From Bog-113 sp963752695 (GTDB taxonomy: Bacteria > Acidobacteriota > Terriglobia > Bryobacterales > Bryobacteraceae), in NCBI GenBank assembly GCA_963752695.1, contig CAVVZB010000002.1, positions 124,001-188,000 of the forward strand: 64,000 bases of DNA. Direction: 5' to 3'. Position numbers and translations under genes: made by a program. Under the pieces are notes generated by a model. The model saw only the letters and a list, made by a program, of their open reading frames with translations, had not been told where the DNA came from and searched no databases. This document shows positions 8,400-16,852 of this stretch, one piece after another (positions within the stretch are counted from its first letter, which is position 1; each line of letters opens with the position of its first letter).

Positions 8400-9091
8400 G
8401 GAATAAGCGCTTCCAGGTAACCAGAGGATCGGTTAAAGATGGGGATATCGAGATCGATCTCCCAATCGCCGGTAGTTGCTGAGCGACGAATCGCCCGTCC
8501 GCGCTTGAAGTCGGCCGATTGTTTCGCCCAGTTCACGCCTTTGCCATGCAGAAGCTCGTGTTTGTCGGCCGTGGACTTACCGAGCAACTCGGAATGCGAG
8601 TAGTGGGCTGAAGCGAGCATGTTGAGACTGTTCGCGGATGCATCCAGTTGCCGCCAAAGAAGATACTGAAACACTTCCTCGCGCTTCGGTATTACCATTA
8701 CGCGGGAATCGAATGCGGCTAGTGTCCCGGTTGCGGGAAAGCTCCGTTGAAATGCCGCGGTAAACAGACTTGCCGATACCGAGACGATCTTCTGCACGTT
8801 TCCATCGAACCAAAGTGGGGCGTCCGAGCGCTCAAAGTCGGTCAACACGAAGGAATATTCGTCACTCTGTCCATAAGCAAAGCGGCACCCCGTCATTTCC
8901 TTGCAAAGGTGCAACGCGGATTGATCGAGGGCGTCGGCAAGAGGCTTGGAGTAGGGCCGCTCCAGATCGCGGGTGAAGGTGTGGAAGGCCCGGCCGTCGA
9001 TACGAATGACAGTGTAGCCGCGCCGCGGAAGAAAGATCCGCAGAGCGTCCTCGTAATCCTGCTTCATCCTGCGACCGAGGTCGTCTTTCAT
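8396..9091 (-). CDS. Thg1-like tRNA 3'-5' polymerase / tRNA(His) guanylyltransferase homologue
   Basis: Homologue of eukaryotic Thg1, which adds nucleotides to the 5' end of tRNA; bacterial Thg1-like proteins mainly repair 5'-truncated tRNAs. The start at 9091 gives MKDDLGRRMKQDYE, the normal family N-terminus, preceded by GGGGAA; a longer open frame upstream is not conserved-looking and would run over the divergent PIN gene. Metal-binding carboxylates are seen in IRIDGRAFHTFTR (Asp near residue 31) and YGQSDEYSFVL (near residue 75). The HINNLYNT-type motif is represented by a divergent ASANSLNMLA region. 231 residues is the usual size. It ends overlapping the zinc-ribbon gene. Distribution of Thg1 in bacteria is patchy, so lateral acquisition is possible. 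Confidence 0.88.
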   Translation of the reverse strand: MKDDLGRRMKQDYEDALRIFLPRRGYTVIRIDGRAFHTFTRDLERPYSKPLADALDQSALHLCKEMTGCRFAYGQSDEYSFVLTDFERSDAPLWFDGNVQKIVSVSASLFTAAFQRSFPATGTLAAFDSRVMVIPKREEVFQYLLWRQLDASANSLNMLASAHYSHSELLGKSTADKHELLHGKGVNWAKQSADFKRGRAIRRSATTGDWEIDLDIPIFNRSSGYLEALIP

Positions 9092-9125
9092 GCCGATTCC
9101 CCGATTGTGCCAAACTCGATGTCGA

Positions 9126-9530
9126 ATGCGCGTTGTCCTGGACACAAACATTCTTATTTCCGCGTGTTTAAAGCCGGGCGGCTTGGAAGCGCGAACGGTC
9201 GCACTAGCCTGCCAAGGAGCGTTCACGGTTTGTGTGTCGGCCGCAGTGATGGCAGAATACAGCGACGTGCTCGGCCGCCCAAAGTTTTCCGATGTTTCGG
9301 AAGAGGCTCAGCGCCTACTCGAAAAGATTCGATCCTGCGCGCTGGCCGTGGCCGCTGGGCCTGATCTTACGGTAGCCGCAGACGAAGATGACAATCGGCT
9401 CTTGGAGTGCGCGGTCGGATGCGGGGCGAGCTATCTGGTCACAGGGAATCTGCGACACTTCCCTACACAATGGGATTCCGTGCGCATCGTGAACGCACGA
9501 CAATTTCTGGATGCGGAGTTTGGGAATTGA
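9126..9530 (+). CDS. PIN-domain ribonuclease (TIGR00305-like)
   Basis: A 134-residue PIN-fold protein with the acidic metal-binding set: Asp6 in VVLDTNILIS, a Glu in AEYSDVLGRPKF, and Asp/Glu residues in DEDDNRLLECAVGC, followed by SYLVTGNLRHFP. These match the putative toxin-antitoxin PIN family with the TGNxRHFP ending. The start is set at 9126 because MRVVLDTN is the family N-terminus. No antitoxin gene adjoins it: upstream is divergent Thg1 and downstream a methyltransferase overlaps its stop (TTGA). It may therefore be a solitary RNase in an operon with methyltransferase and YraN rather than a classical toxin. Confidence 0.82.
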   Translation: MRVVLDTNILISACLKPGGLEARTVALACQGAFTVCVSAAVMAEYSDVLGRPKFSDVSEEAQRLLEKIRSCALAVAAGPDLTVAADEDDNRLLECAVGCGASYLVTGNLRHFPTQWDSVRIVNARQFLDAEFGN

Positions 9531-10054
9531 AGCGCATTCTCGACGTGGGATGCGGAATCAAGAAGCGCGCCGGCGCGATCGGGGTGGACCGAAATCGGGC
9601 AAGCAACGCCGACGTGATCTGCGACCTGGACCAATTTCCTTACCCATTCCAGGATGGCAGTTTCGATGAATTGTTCGCGATTCACGTCATTGAACACGTG
9701 TCCGATGTCATTGCCACCATGGAGGAATTCCATCGCCTCGTGCGCAAGGGCGGATATATTCGCATCGAAACGCCGCACTACACCGACTTCAGCTCATTCT
9801 GCGATCCCACGCACAAGAGCCACCTAAATAGCTATTCGTTTCGGTATTTCGGAGAAAATGCGGGGGGCTTTGGATACTACTCCAACGTGCGATTCCGGGA
9901 ACGAAAGGTGGAAGTGAAGCTGTTGCAGCTTTGGCGCCTGCTTGGATTCCAATGGCTGGTCAACCACGTGCCCCGATTCCGCAAATTTTGGGAGCATTAT
10001 CTCTGCTTCGTGATCCGAGGCAAAGTGATGAACTTCGAATTCGAGCCGCTTTGA
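9527..10054 (+). CDS. SAM-dependent class-I methyltransferase
   Basis: A 175-residue Methyltransf_11-type protein: motif I as ILDVGCGIKKR at the very start, acidic motif II as VICDLDQFPYPFQDGSFDELFAIHVIEHV, and a post-motif region VRKGGYIRIETPHYTDF. The start is TTG at 9527, overlapping the PIN stop (TTGA); longer versions would lie inside the PIN gene in another frame. The C-terminal part has aromatic and basic segments (GFGYYSNVRFRERK and RFRKFWEHYLCF) seen in methyltransferases associated with surface glycans, but the substrate is unknown. Its own TGA overlaps the next TTG. Confidence 0.8.
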   Translation: MKRILDVGCGIKKRAGAIGVDRNRASNADVICDLDQFPYPFQDGSFDELFAIHVIEHVSDVIATMEEFHRLVRKGGYIRIETPHYTDFSSFCDPTHKSHLNSYSFRYFGENAGGFGYYSNVRFRERKVEVKLLQLWRLLGFQWLVNHVPRFRKFWEHYLCFVIRGKVMNFEFEPL

Positions 10055-10497
10055 AGCGCGTTCTGTTGTTACTTCCCCGAATTTCGGACTGGGTCAGGCA
10101 TGTTCGCCAGCGCAAGGTGATGACGCCGGAGCGTGCGCTCGGCCGGCGAGGCGAGGATTATGCCCACCGCTTTTTGCAACAAAAAGGCTATCGGGTGGTC
10201 GCGCGAAATTATCGGACAGCGTCGGGCGGGAATGAAGTGGATCTGATCGCCTGGCACAACGAACATCTGGTCTTTGTGGAAGTGAAGTCCAGATCCACGG
10301 ACGATAGTTCGGCGCCGGAACGCGCAGTTACGCCTGAAAAGCAGCGCCGGATTATTCGCGCTGCCGCCGACTATTCGAGGCGCTGTAATGTCGATTGGGG
10401 CTTTGTCCGCTTCGACGTTGTAGCAATCGTCGACGGGGTTCGCCCAGTGATCGAGCTATATCCGGACGCCTTCGGGAGAATACCCACTTTTCGTTGA
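10051..10497 (+). CDS. YraN/UPF0102 endonuclease-fold protein
   Basis: UPF0102 (YraN) protein, related to Holliday-junction-type nucleases; cellular role unsettled. The core is clear: LGRRGEDYAHRFLQQKGYRVVARNYR, then GGNEVDLIAWHNEHLVFVEVKSR, which carries the Asp and Glu-x-Lys of a PD-(D/E)xK nuclease site, and VTPEKQRRIIRAAADY. A TTG at 10051 overlaps the methyltransferase stop and gives a 23-residue basic leader (LKRVLLLLPRISDWVRH); the alternative start is an ATG at 10120. YraN is often near dprA; here dprA is about 4 kb away on the other strand. A hairpin follows the gene. Confidence 0.85.
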   Translation: MKRVLLLLPRISDWVRHVRQRKVMTPERALGRRGEDYAHRFLQQKGYRVVARNYRTASGGNEVDLIAWHNEHLVFVEVKSRSTDDSSAPERAVTPEKQRRIIRAAADYSRRCNVDWGFVRFDVVAIVDGVRPVIELYPDAFGRIPTFR

Positions 10498-10508
10498 GGA
10501 ACGCACCT

Positions 10509-10532
10509 AAACCGGGCCGCCACAACCGGTTT
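10509..10532 (+). terminator. Possible hairpin terminator after yraN-like gene
   Basis: AAACCGG (10509-10515) and CCGGTTT (10526-10532) form a seven-pair stem with a ten-base loop, followed by one further T and then mixed sequence. It lies 12 bases after the YraN stop and before the MscS ribosome-binding site, so it could end the PIN-methyltransferase-YraN transcript. The T-run is short, so this is only suggestive. Confidence 0.45.
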
Positions 10533-10580
10533 TGGCATCGTTTTCGCGATTTGCTCTAAGTCCAGGAGGAATCGCAAACG

Positions 10581-11525
10581 ATGAACTTTGATCTTTCCCC
10601 AGCCATCGAGCGGGTTCAGAAGATGGTGGTCGGAATGATTGCCAACCTCCCGAATATGCTGCTCGCGGTGTTCGCCATGGTGGTCTTCCTGTTTCTGGCG
10701 AAGATGGTGAGGAATTTAGCCGCGCGTACGACCCATAAAAAGCTGCATACTCACAGCGCCGGGCTTGCAATTGGACGGCTGACGCAAGGCTTCACCCTTC
10801 TCGTCGGCCTACTGATCTCGCTATCGGTAGCGCTGCCCACTTTCAAGCCGACCGATGTCATTCAACTGCTTGGAATTGGAAGCGTGGCAATTGGGTTTGC
10901 GTTTCGGGACATTTTCCAGAATTTTCTGGCAGGGATATTGTTGCTGGTCACGCAGCCGTTTCGCATCGACGATCAGATTGTGGTGAGTGGATACGAGGGC
11001 ACGGTCGAAGATATACAGGCTCGGGCGACGCTAATCAAAACATACGACGGCCGCCGCGTGGTGATTCCGAATAGCGATCTGTTTACGCAGAAGGTCATGG
11101 TCAACACCGCCTTTTCCAAGCGCCGCGTGAAGTACGACGTGGGCATCGGATATGGCGACGATATCGACAGAGCAAAGGCCGTGATTCTGGAGGCCGTAGG
11201 TGAGTGCGAGCACGCCATGAAAGATCCTGGCCCGGAGGTCTTTGTGACGGATCTGGCCTCCTCCGCGGTAACGCTGCGGTTGCGGTTCTGGGTTCAACCG
11301 GCCGATCAGCGCCACTACGTCGAAGCTTTAGATCAGGTGCTGGTTCGCATCAAGAACAAGCTGACCGAAGCCGGTATCGACTTACCCTACCCGACGCAAC
11401 AGATCCTGTTTCACGATCAGACCGAAGACATCGACGGAGACCGGGCTAAGCAGCGGGAAGGGTGGCCAGTGAGAACCACAGAAACTCCGGCTCCCCGCGA
11501 GATGGCAGACCGCAACGGGCACTAA
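10581..11525 (+). CDS. Small-conductance mechanosensitive channel (MscS family)
   Basis: A 314-residue membrane channel that relieves turgor on osmotic downshift. Three transmembrane helices are predicted in the first 125 residues (MLLAVFAMVVFLFLAKMV; LLVGLLISLSVALP; and the pore helix IQLLGIGSVAIGFAFRDIFQNFLAGILLL, which has the glycine/alanine packing of TM3). The beta domain follows: PFRIDDQIVVSGYEGTVEDIQARATLIKTYDGRRVVIPNSDLF is the canonical MscS middle domain. The last 30 residues are hydrophilic and variable. AGGAGG stands 12 bases before the ATG. Convergent with topA, with only ten bases between. Confidence 0.92.
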   Translation: MNFDLSPAIERVQKMVVGMIANLPNMLLAVFAMVVFLFLAKMVRNLAARTTHKKLHTHSAGLAIGRLTQGFTLLVGLLISLSVALPTFKPTDVIQLLGIGSVAIGFAFRDIFQNFLAGILLLVTQPFRIDDQIVVSGYEGTVEDIQARATLIKTYDGRRVVIPNSDLFTQKVMVNTAFSKRRVKYDVGIGYGDDIDRAKAVILEAVGECEHAMKDPGPEVFVTDLASSAVTLRLRFWVQPADQRHYVEALDQVLVRIKNKLTEAGIDLPYPTQQILFHDQTEDIDGDRAKQREGWPVRTTETPAPREMADRNGH

Positions 11526-11535
11526 CGAAGTGGAA

Positions 11536-13962
11536 TCACGCCGAGACGGGTAGCGGTTCCACTTCGCGTTTATATTTGCACTCGTTATTGGGGCATTGCA
11601 GAACCGGGCCGGCCTTCAGGTACTTCTCGACCAGATACGCCCCGCCGCAGTCGGGGCACTTCTCATCCACGGGCTTAGCCCAGGCCACGAAGCTGCAGTC
11701 GGGATAGCGCGTGCAGCCGTAGAAAGTCTTGCCACGCTTGGAGCGGCGCTCGGAGATGTCGCCCTCGTTGCATTCGGGACACTTGACGCCGATGGTCTTC
11801 TGCTTGACGTACTTGCAAGCTGGATAATTGCTGCAAGCGGTGAATTCACCAAACCGGCCATGTTTGGTCACCAGGTGGTTGCTACATTGGGGACACTTTT
11901 CATCCAGCGGTTGGTCGGCTTTCTTCTGTTCGCCACCCACCGGCTTAGTGGTCTTGCAATCGGGGTAGCCGGTACAAGCGAAGAAGGTCCCGAAGCGCCC
12001 TTTTTTAAGGACCATCGTACGGCCACAATTTTCGCAATACTCTTCGGCATCCTGCTCACCAAGGTCGGCCCCGTCAACGTCGGGAAGGTCGACCGTCAAT
12101 TCGCGGGTGTAGGTACACTCCGGGTACCCGGTGCAGGCTATGAAGCTGCCGTGCTTGCCCCACTTGATGACTAGCGGCTTACCGCACTTTTCGCAATCCT
12201 GACCGGTCGGACGTTCCATGCGCTTGATATCCGTCATGTGCGTCTCGGCGTGCGCCAAGTCTTTCGTGAATCGCCCGTAGAACTCGCTCATGGCGTCGCG
12301 CCAATCCACTTTGCCGTCTTCGATGTCGTCGAGTTCGCCTTCCATCCGCGCCGTGTATTTCACGTCAAAGATGTCATTGAAACTTTCCAGCAGAAGATCG
12401 GTCACCACCATGCCGAGTTCGGTGGGCTTAAACTTTCCACCTTCCTTGGTGACGTACTCGCGTTCCTGGATGGTGGAGAGAATGGACGCGTAGGTGGACG
12501 GACGGCCAACACCGTCAAATTCCAGCTTCTTCACCAGAGTGGCTTCGGTGTAACGTGGCGGCGGTTCGGTGAAGTGCTGCTCGGGCCGTAGACCCCGAAG
12601 ACGGAGCTTCTCCCCTTCGGTGACCACGGGCAGCTTGTGCTTGAGTTCTTCGTCGTCTTCGTCTTTTTGGTCTTTGCCTTCCTCGTAGACCTTGAGGAAG
12701 CCGTCGAACTTGGGTACGGAACCGGTGGCGCGGAACAGGTATTCGGTCCCGCTGATTCCCTTCACATCAATATCGATCGTGGTCTGGTCGAAAACGGCGG
12801 GCATCATCTGCGAAGCGACAAACCGCATCCAGATCAGTTTGTATAGCTTCATCTCGTCTTCGGCGAGATGCTTTTCCATCAACTCGGGCGTGTTCAGAAC
12901 CGAGGTTGGCCGGATCGCTTCATGCGCGTCCTGTGCGTCCTTCTTGCTCTTATATACATTCGGGCTTTCCGGAATATAAGACGCTCCGAACTTCTCGCTA
13001 ATAAACGCGCGGGCTTCAGTAAGCGCGTCATTGGAGACGCGGGTGGAATCGGTGCGCATGTAGGTAATGAGGCCTACCGAACCTTGCTTACCGAGCTCAA
13101 CTCCTTCGTATAAGCGCTGCGCCAACATCATGGTGCGCTTCACGCTGAACCGCAGCTTGCGCGCCGAATCTTGCTGAAGGGTGGACGTGATGAAAGGAGC
13201 TACCGGGTTGCGGCGCTTCTCCTTCGTATTTACGGACTTGACGATGTAGTCGACGTTCTCCAAATCGGCCACGATGGCGTCGGACTCAGCCTGATTCCCG
13301 ATTTCCGCGTTTTCGTTGTTGCGCTTCTGGAGATGCGCCGAGAACAAAGGCGCCTTCTTGGCTGCGAGGTCTGCGTCGAGAGACCAATACTCCTGCTTGA
13401 TGAACGCGCGGATTTCCCGCTCACGTTCCACAATCACGCGGACAGCGACGGTTTGCACGCGACCGGCGGAAAGACCGCGCCGCACCTTGTTCCATAGCAG
13501 CGGGGAAATCTTATAACCTACGAGCCGATCTAGAACGCGGCGGGCCTGCTGCGCTTCCACCTTGTGGACGTCGACCATCAACGGCTTTTCGAAGGCTTTT
13601 TGGATGGCTGACTTTGTAATTTCATTGAACATCACGCGGAAGATGCGGGGGCCATTCTTGTGGCCGTCCAGTTCTTCCTGCAGGTGGTAGCAGATTGCTT
13701 CGCCTTCGCGATCCGGATCGGCCGCCAGATAGACCGAATCCACCTTCTTCGCGGCCGCTCGAAGTTCCGCGATGAGTTTCTTTTTTCCTTCGATCACCTC
13801 ATAGCGAGGCTGAAACCCGTTATCGACATCAACCGCCAGATCTTTCTTTGGAAGATCTTTGATGTGACCTAACGAAGCTTTCACTATGAACTGATTGCCC
13901 AGGTACTTATTGATCGTCTTGGCCTTGGCAGGAGACTCGACGATGACCAACGATTTTGCCAT
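11536..13962 (-). CDS. topA: DNA topoisomerase I
   Basis: Type IA topoisomerase that relaxes negative supercoils. The N-terminal TOPRIM domain shows SLVIVESPAKAKTINKYLG and the metal motif AADPDREGEA. The active-site tyrosine is in GLITYMRTDSTRVS near residue 300. The C-terminus carries five four-cysteine zinc-binding repeats from about residue 590 (CEKCG...CTGYPEC, CENCG...CTGYPDC, CPQCS...CSNYPAC, CPECN...CTRYPDC, CPDCG...CPNNEC); the fourth and fifth are more divergent. At 808 residues it is standard for TopA. It lies downstream of dprA on the same strand with 244 bases between; this gap holds no convincing gene and may contain the topA promoter. Confidence 0.97.
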   Translation of the reverse strand: MAKSLVIVESPAKAKTINKYLGNQFIVKASLGHIKDLPKKDLAVDVDNGFQPRYEVIEGKKKLIAELRAAAKKVDSVYLAADPDREGEAICYHLQEELDGHKNGPRIFRVMFNEITKSAIQKAFEKPLMVDVHKVEAQQARRVLDRLVGYKISPLLWNKVRRGLSAGRVQTVAVRVIVEREREIRAFIKQEYWSLDADLAAKKAPLFSAHLQKRNNENAEIGNQAESDAIVADLENVDYIVKSVNTKEKRRNPVAPFITSTLQQDSARKLRFSVKRTMMLAQRLYEGVELGKQGSVGLITYMRTDSTRVSNDALTEARAFISEKFGASYIPESPNVYKSKKDAQDAHEAIRPTSVLNTPELMEKHLAEDEMKLYKLIWMRFVASQMMPAVFDQTTIDIDVKGISGTEYLFRATGSVPKFDGFLKVYEEGKDQKDEDDEELKHKLPVVTEGEKLRLRGLRPEQHFTEPPPRYTEATLVKKLEFDGVGRPSTYASILSTIQEREYVTKEGGKFKPTELGMVVTDLLLESFNDIFDVKYTARMEGELDDIEDGKVDWRDAMSEFYGRFTKDLAHAETHMTDIKRMERPTGQDCEKCGKPLVIKWGKHGSFIACTGYPECTYTRELTVDLPDVDGADLGEQDAEEYCENCGRTMVLKKGRFGTFFACTGYPDCKTTKPVGGEQKKADQPLDEKCPQCSNHLVTKHGRFGEFTACSNYPACKYVKQKTIGVKCPECNEGDISERRSKRGKTFYGCTRYPDCSFVAWAKPVDEKCPDCGGAYLVEKYLKAGPVLQCPNNECKYKREVEPLPVSA

Positions 13963-14206
13963 GACTGCGTTATTTTCCTATCGACTCATCCCGGCGGCGC
14001 TCACCGAAGTTCCGTGCTTCCGGCGATTGCGCGGGACATTCGCTAACCTTATTAGGGCTACCACACTTGGATGGCGCAAGCGACCGGAATATTGTTTTGA
14101 GGATCGCTCAACGCTTTCCGAACAGGGCTTGCGGAGTCAGTTCAAACAGATGCGACCATTCCCAAAAAGTTTCAGCAGCTCTTTTAAATGATTGATTCCA
14201 ATAGGT

Positions 14207-15394
14207 TTACCAAACCTTGATGTAATTCTTTCCCGGGAACTGCTTAGCCAAGCCGAGCATTTCCAGCTCGAAAAGCGCCGCGATGACTTCCGTTGTGGAA
14301 AAGCGTTCCATGGTCGCGATCAGGTCGTCCAAGTGGATCGGAGTATCGACTTGCAACTTCTCCAGAATGCGGCGGCTGGTCTCCCCTTCCGGACCGACTC
14401 CGAGGCCTTGGCCGGCACTGGTCCTTCCATCACATGCTTGACCGGTGCCCGGATCATCACCCAAGTTCAAGAGCCTCTGTTGGCCCTCGTCGATCAGTTT
14501 GCGGCGAACCATAGGCGGAAGATCCACCACCACGTCGTTCCAATCCTGAACCAGCTTGGCTCCTTGTTTGATGAGCAAATTCGGACCCCAACTCATCTTG
14601 GACGTGATGTTTCCGGGTACTGCAAATACTTCGCGCCCCTGGTCGAGGGCCAGGCGAGCCGTGATGGCGGAGCCTGAGTACTGCGCGCCTTCCACCACCA
14701 ACAGCCCGACGCTCGCGCCACTGACGATCCGATTTCGAATCGGGAAATTCTGGGGGAAAGCAACCGCGCCCATCGGAAATTCAGAAACCAGCAGGCCTTG
14801 GGCGGCGATCTGTTCCGAAAGTTTGCGGTTCTCGGAAGGGTAAACGATATCGACGCCACAGCCCAGAATTGCCACGGTCGGAGCGTTCACGGCGAGCGCG
14901 CCACGATGGGCCGCGGTATCCACTCCGCGCGCCATTCCACTGACGATGACCAGGCCGGCACTGGATAGATCCGCCGAGAGACGCTCGGCCGCCGCGAGGC
15001 CATACGGAGTCGGTCTCCTTGTTCCCACCACCGCGAACAGAGTCCGCTGGAGGAGCGCCAGATCGCCCCGGACATAGAGAACCACCGGGGGATCGTAGAT
15101 CTCGCGCAAGAGTGGCGGATAGTCGCCATGGCCGATGGTGATCAGCTTGGCGCCGCACGAGCGCATTTTGCCCTGCTGCTCGACCGCTTCATCGAAGGTA
15201 CAGCCGCTCGCAATCGATTGCGCGACTGATCCCGGCAAGCCAGAAGCTTCCAACTCCGATCGCGAGGCGCGAAATATCGTCTCCGGGGACCGGAACGTCT
15301 CAATCAGTTGACCGGCGCGCCGGGTTCCGAGGCCGGGGACCAGCTTAAGCGCCAACCAGTAAAGTTCTTCTTCGGTGGAAACAAGGACCGGCAT
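14207..15394 (-). CDS. dprA: DNA-processing protein DprA (Smf)
   Basis: Loads RecA on incoming single-stranded DNA during natural transformation. N-terminal helix-hairpin-helix-like region (LVPGLGTRRAGQLIETF, residues 16-32), then the Rossmann-fold core with AVVGTRRPTPYGLAAAERLSADLSSAGLVIVSGMARGVDTAAHRGAL and AILGCGVDIVYPSENRKL broken here into its usual elements, and FPIRNRIVSGAS. A C-terminal winged-helix segment (DTPIHLDDLIATM...VIAALFELEMLGL) completes the 395-residue protein. The dprA-topA order is frequent in bacteria. Presence of an intact dprA suggests competence potential but no other competence gene is in the window. Confidence 0.95.
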   Translation of the reverse strand: MPVLVSTEEELYWLALKLVPGLGTRRAGQLIETFRSPETIFRASRSELEASGLPGSVAQSIASGCTFDEAVEQQGKMRSCGAKLITIGHGDYPPLLREIYDPPVVLYVRGDLALLQRTLFAVVGTRRPTPYGLAAAERLSADLSSAGLVIVSGMARGVDTAAHRGALAVNAPTVAILGCGVDIVYPSENRKLSEQIAAQGLLVSEFPMGAVAFPQNFPIRNRIVSGASVGLLVVEGAQYSGSAITARLALDQGREVFAVPGNITSKMSWGPNLLIKQGAKLVQDWNDVVVDLPPMVRRKLIDEGQQRLLNLGDDPGTGQACDGRTSAGQGLGVGPEGETSRRILEKLQVDTPIHLDDLIATMERFSTTEVIAALFELEMLGLAKQFPGKNYIKVW

Positions 15395-15476
15395 GCGGAT
15401 GGCTAGTAGTGCCAGCGAGCCCGGGGAAATCTCAATGCGCCTTCCGCGTACACTACGCTAGGAAGAGGAAAACAGC

Positions 15477-15923
15477 GTGACCACCGAAGAAGCGATCCAC
15501 CATTTGAACGATCTGATTACGGTCGCCCATGACGGCGAAGAGGGGTATCGCAACGCGGCCGCGCACGTCAACGATATGCACTTCCAGACGGTGTTTGAGG
15601 CTTACGCTAAACAGCGCGCCGGATTCGTTCGGGAACTAACGGAGGAAGTGAAGCGACTGGGGGGTGACGCGAGCGAGTCCGGATCGGTGAGCGCGGCGGT
15701 GCACCGGGGCTGGCTCGATTTGAAGGCGGCACTGACTGGCGGCAGCGCAGCCGGAGTCGTGGCGGCTTGTGAAACCGGCGAAGACTCTGCGCAGGCGGCT
15801 TACGAGCGAGTGGTAAACAGCGGCATCTCCGGGGAGACGCGGTCTCTGGTACAGAAGCAATGGCACAAGATCCAGGAAGCCCACCAGCGCCTCCTGAATT
15901 TGAAACGCGAACATCTGGGGTAA
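15477..15923 (+). CDS. PA2169/DUF2383-type four-helix-bundle protein
   Basis: A 148-residue ferritin-like helical protein. The N-terminus (ATEEA-type AIHHLNDLITVAHDGEEGYRNAA) and the middle (RAGFVRELTEEVKRLGGDASESGSVSAAVHRGWLDLKAALTG, here in two helices) match the PA2169/DUF2383 family, linked to stress but without defined activity. GTG start at 15477 preceded by GGAAGAGGAA. Its TAA overlaps the ATG of the next gene (TAATG), so the two are coupled. The gene is divergent from dprA. Confidence 0.78.
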   Translation: MTTEEAIHHLNDLITVAHDGEEGYRNAAAHVNDMHFQTVFEAYAKQRAGFVRELTEEVKRLGGDASESGSVSAAVHRGWLDLKAALTGGSAAGVVAACETGEDSAQAAYERVVNSGISGETRSLVQKQWHKIQEAHQRLLNLKREHLG

Positions 15924-16204
15924 TGCGGCAGGAGCCTTCGTATTTCGATGACGCCGAGCCGCGCCTGGTTTACATCGCACGCACCTTGAAAGACGCGCTG
16001 GCTATCGAGGGACTGCTTAGCACAGCGGGTATCGACTACGGGGTTGAAGCTGACCGGTATCGCGGCGGCGTGGTGTTCCAAACCGAACGAGTCGGCGCTT
16101 TCTTCTACGTGAAGCCGCTCGTCGAGCGGAGCGCGAGGGAACTGCTGGAGGCGGGCGGTTATCAACCCGCGCCCGCAGAGCCACTACTAGAGCAAGGAGA
16201 TTGA
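15923..16204 (+). CDS. Small DUF2007-like putative signal-transducing protein
   Basis: A 93-residue soluble protein starting at the ATG that overlaps the previous TAA. The core LVYIARTLKDALAIEGLLSTAGIDYGVEAD followed by FFYVKPLVERSARELLEAGG resembles the DUF2007 fold, in which a pair of beta-alpha units senses an unknown ligand. Assignment is by pattern only. The last 18 bases overlap a possible small membrane gene on the other strand. Confidence 0.55.
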   Translation: MRQEPSYFDDAEPRLVYIARTLKDALAIEGLLSTAGIDYGVEADRYRGGVVFQTERVGAFFYVKPLVERSARELLEAGGYQPAPAEPLLEQGD

Positions 16205-16396
16205 GACTGCAGTAAAGATGATGCGAAACATCGTCTGCGAATCAAGCATTCCGAACTGCGGCTGCACGATCCAACTGGCTGGCGAGACCGTGAGGGACTG
16301 ATACGGAAGGTGCGGCTCCAGCACGCTGGCCAGAGCCCCGGCGAAGACCAGTATCCGCAGAATAGTGAGGCTGGGCCGCACAATGAATCGTGACAT
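16187..16396 (-). CDS. Possible small membrane protein, 69 residues
   Basis: Third frame after the sigma factor gene, beginning six bases past the preceding stop. The product has one clear hydrophobic helix near the N-terminus (LTILRILVFAGALASVL) and a second at the end (MFRIIFTAVSISLL). No family is recognised and no good ribosome-binding site is seen, but close spacing and an envelope-like composition fit a sigma-linked operon. It overlaps the convergent gene by 18 bases. Could be spurious. Confidence 0.42.
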   Translation of the reverse strand: MSRFIVRPSLTILRILVFAGALASVLEPHLPYQSLTVSPASWIVQPQFGMLDSQTMFRIIFTAVSISLL

Positions 16397-16402
16397 GGCG
16401 GT

Positions 16403-16852
16403 TTATCGGCGTTCGCGCTGACGATCCTGCCACTCCGCAACCTTCTCGCGAATGAAGTGACTCAGTTCATGAACCTCCGGCGGCATGCCCGACTTAAATG
16501 CCGTCTTGTCGATCCAGATCCCATTGCGGGCGTCCGTCCAAACACCGTTCCATCCTGCCTTGGGTGACGTGTTCGTGTCGTCCTCATGATAGGCGGCCAG
16601 ATCGCGGCACGCGTTGGAAAGGATATTCCACGTTGCGTCTTCACGGAGAGGCGCGAAAAGACCTGGTGTTCCGGCTGCATCTATCGTGTTGAAGCGTTCC
16701 AGGATGCGATTATATTGATCGATGCTGTAAGCGTCCGCGTTCTCTTTGACTCCCGTCCATTGATTCATGCGGGCAGTACGCGCCATGCGCCGCAGGACAT
16801 TTAAGAGTCTGCGAACTTCCTTATTAGCCCCGTTGTTTGATTCCTTTTCCAT
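16403..16852 (-). CDS. Hypothetical soluble protein cotranscribed with ECF sigma factor
   Basis: A 149-residue hydrophilic protein. The start at 16852 is preceded by GGAGG at the right distance and lies inside the 3' end of the sigma gene (52-base overlap in another frame). It is rich in Arg, Asn and Trp, with a basic helix (KEVRRLLNVLRRMARTARM) at the N-terminus and a charged helix (ELSHFIREKVAEWQDRQRERR) at the end. Position after an ECF sigma gene would suit a regulator of that factor, but there is no membrane segment or anti-sigma zinc motif (HxxxCxxC). Function unknown. Confidence 0.66.
   Translation of the reverse strand: MEKESNNGANKEVRRLLNVLRRMARTARMNQWTGVKENADAYSIDQYNRILERFNTIDAAGTPGLFAPLREDATWNILSNACRDLAAYHEDDTNTSPKAGWNGVWTDARNGIWIDKTAFKSGMPPEVHELSHFIREKVAEWQDRQRERR

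Noticed and set aside
9126..9530. PIN gene as part of a toxin-antitoxin pair
   Set aside because: No antitoxin-like frame exists on either side: the neighbours are Thg1 (divergent) and a methyltransferase (overlapping).
13963..14206. Possible small gene between dprA and topA
   Set aside because: A plus-strand frame runs through here from inside topA, but it is antisense at its start and without motifs; the minus strand has only very short frames.
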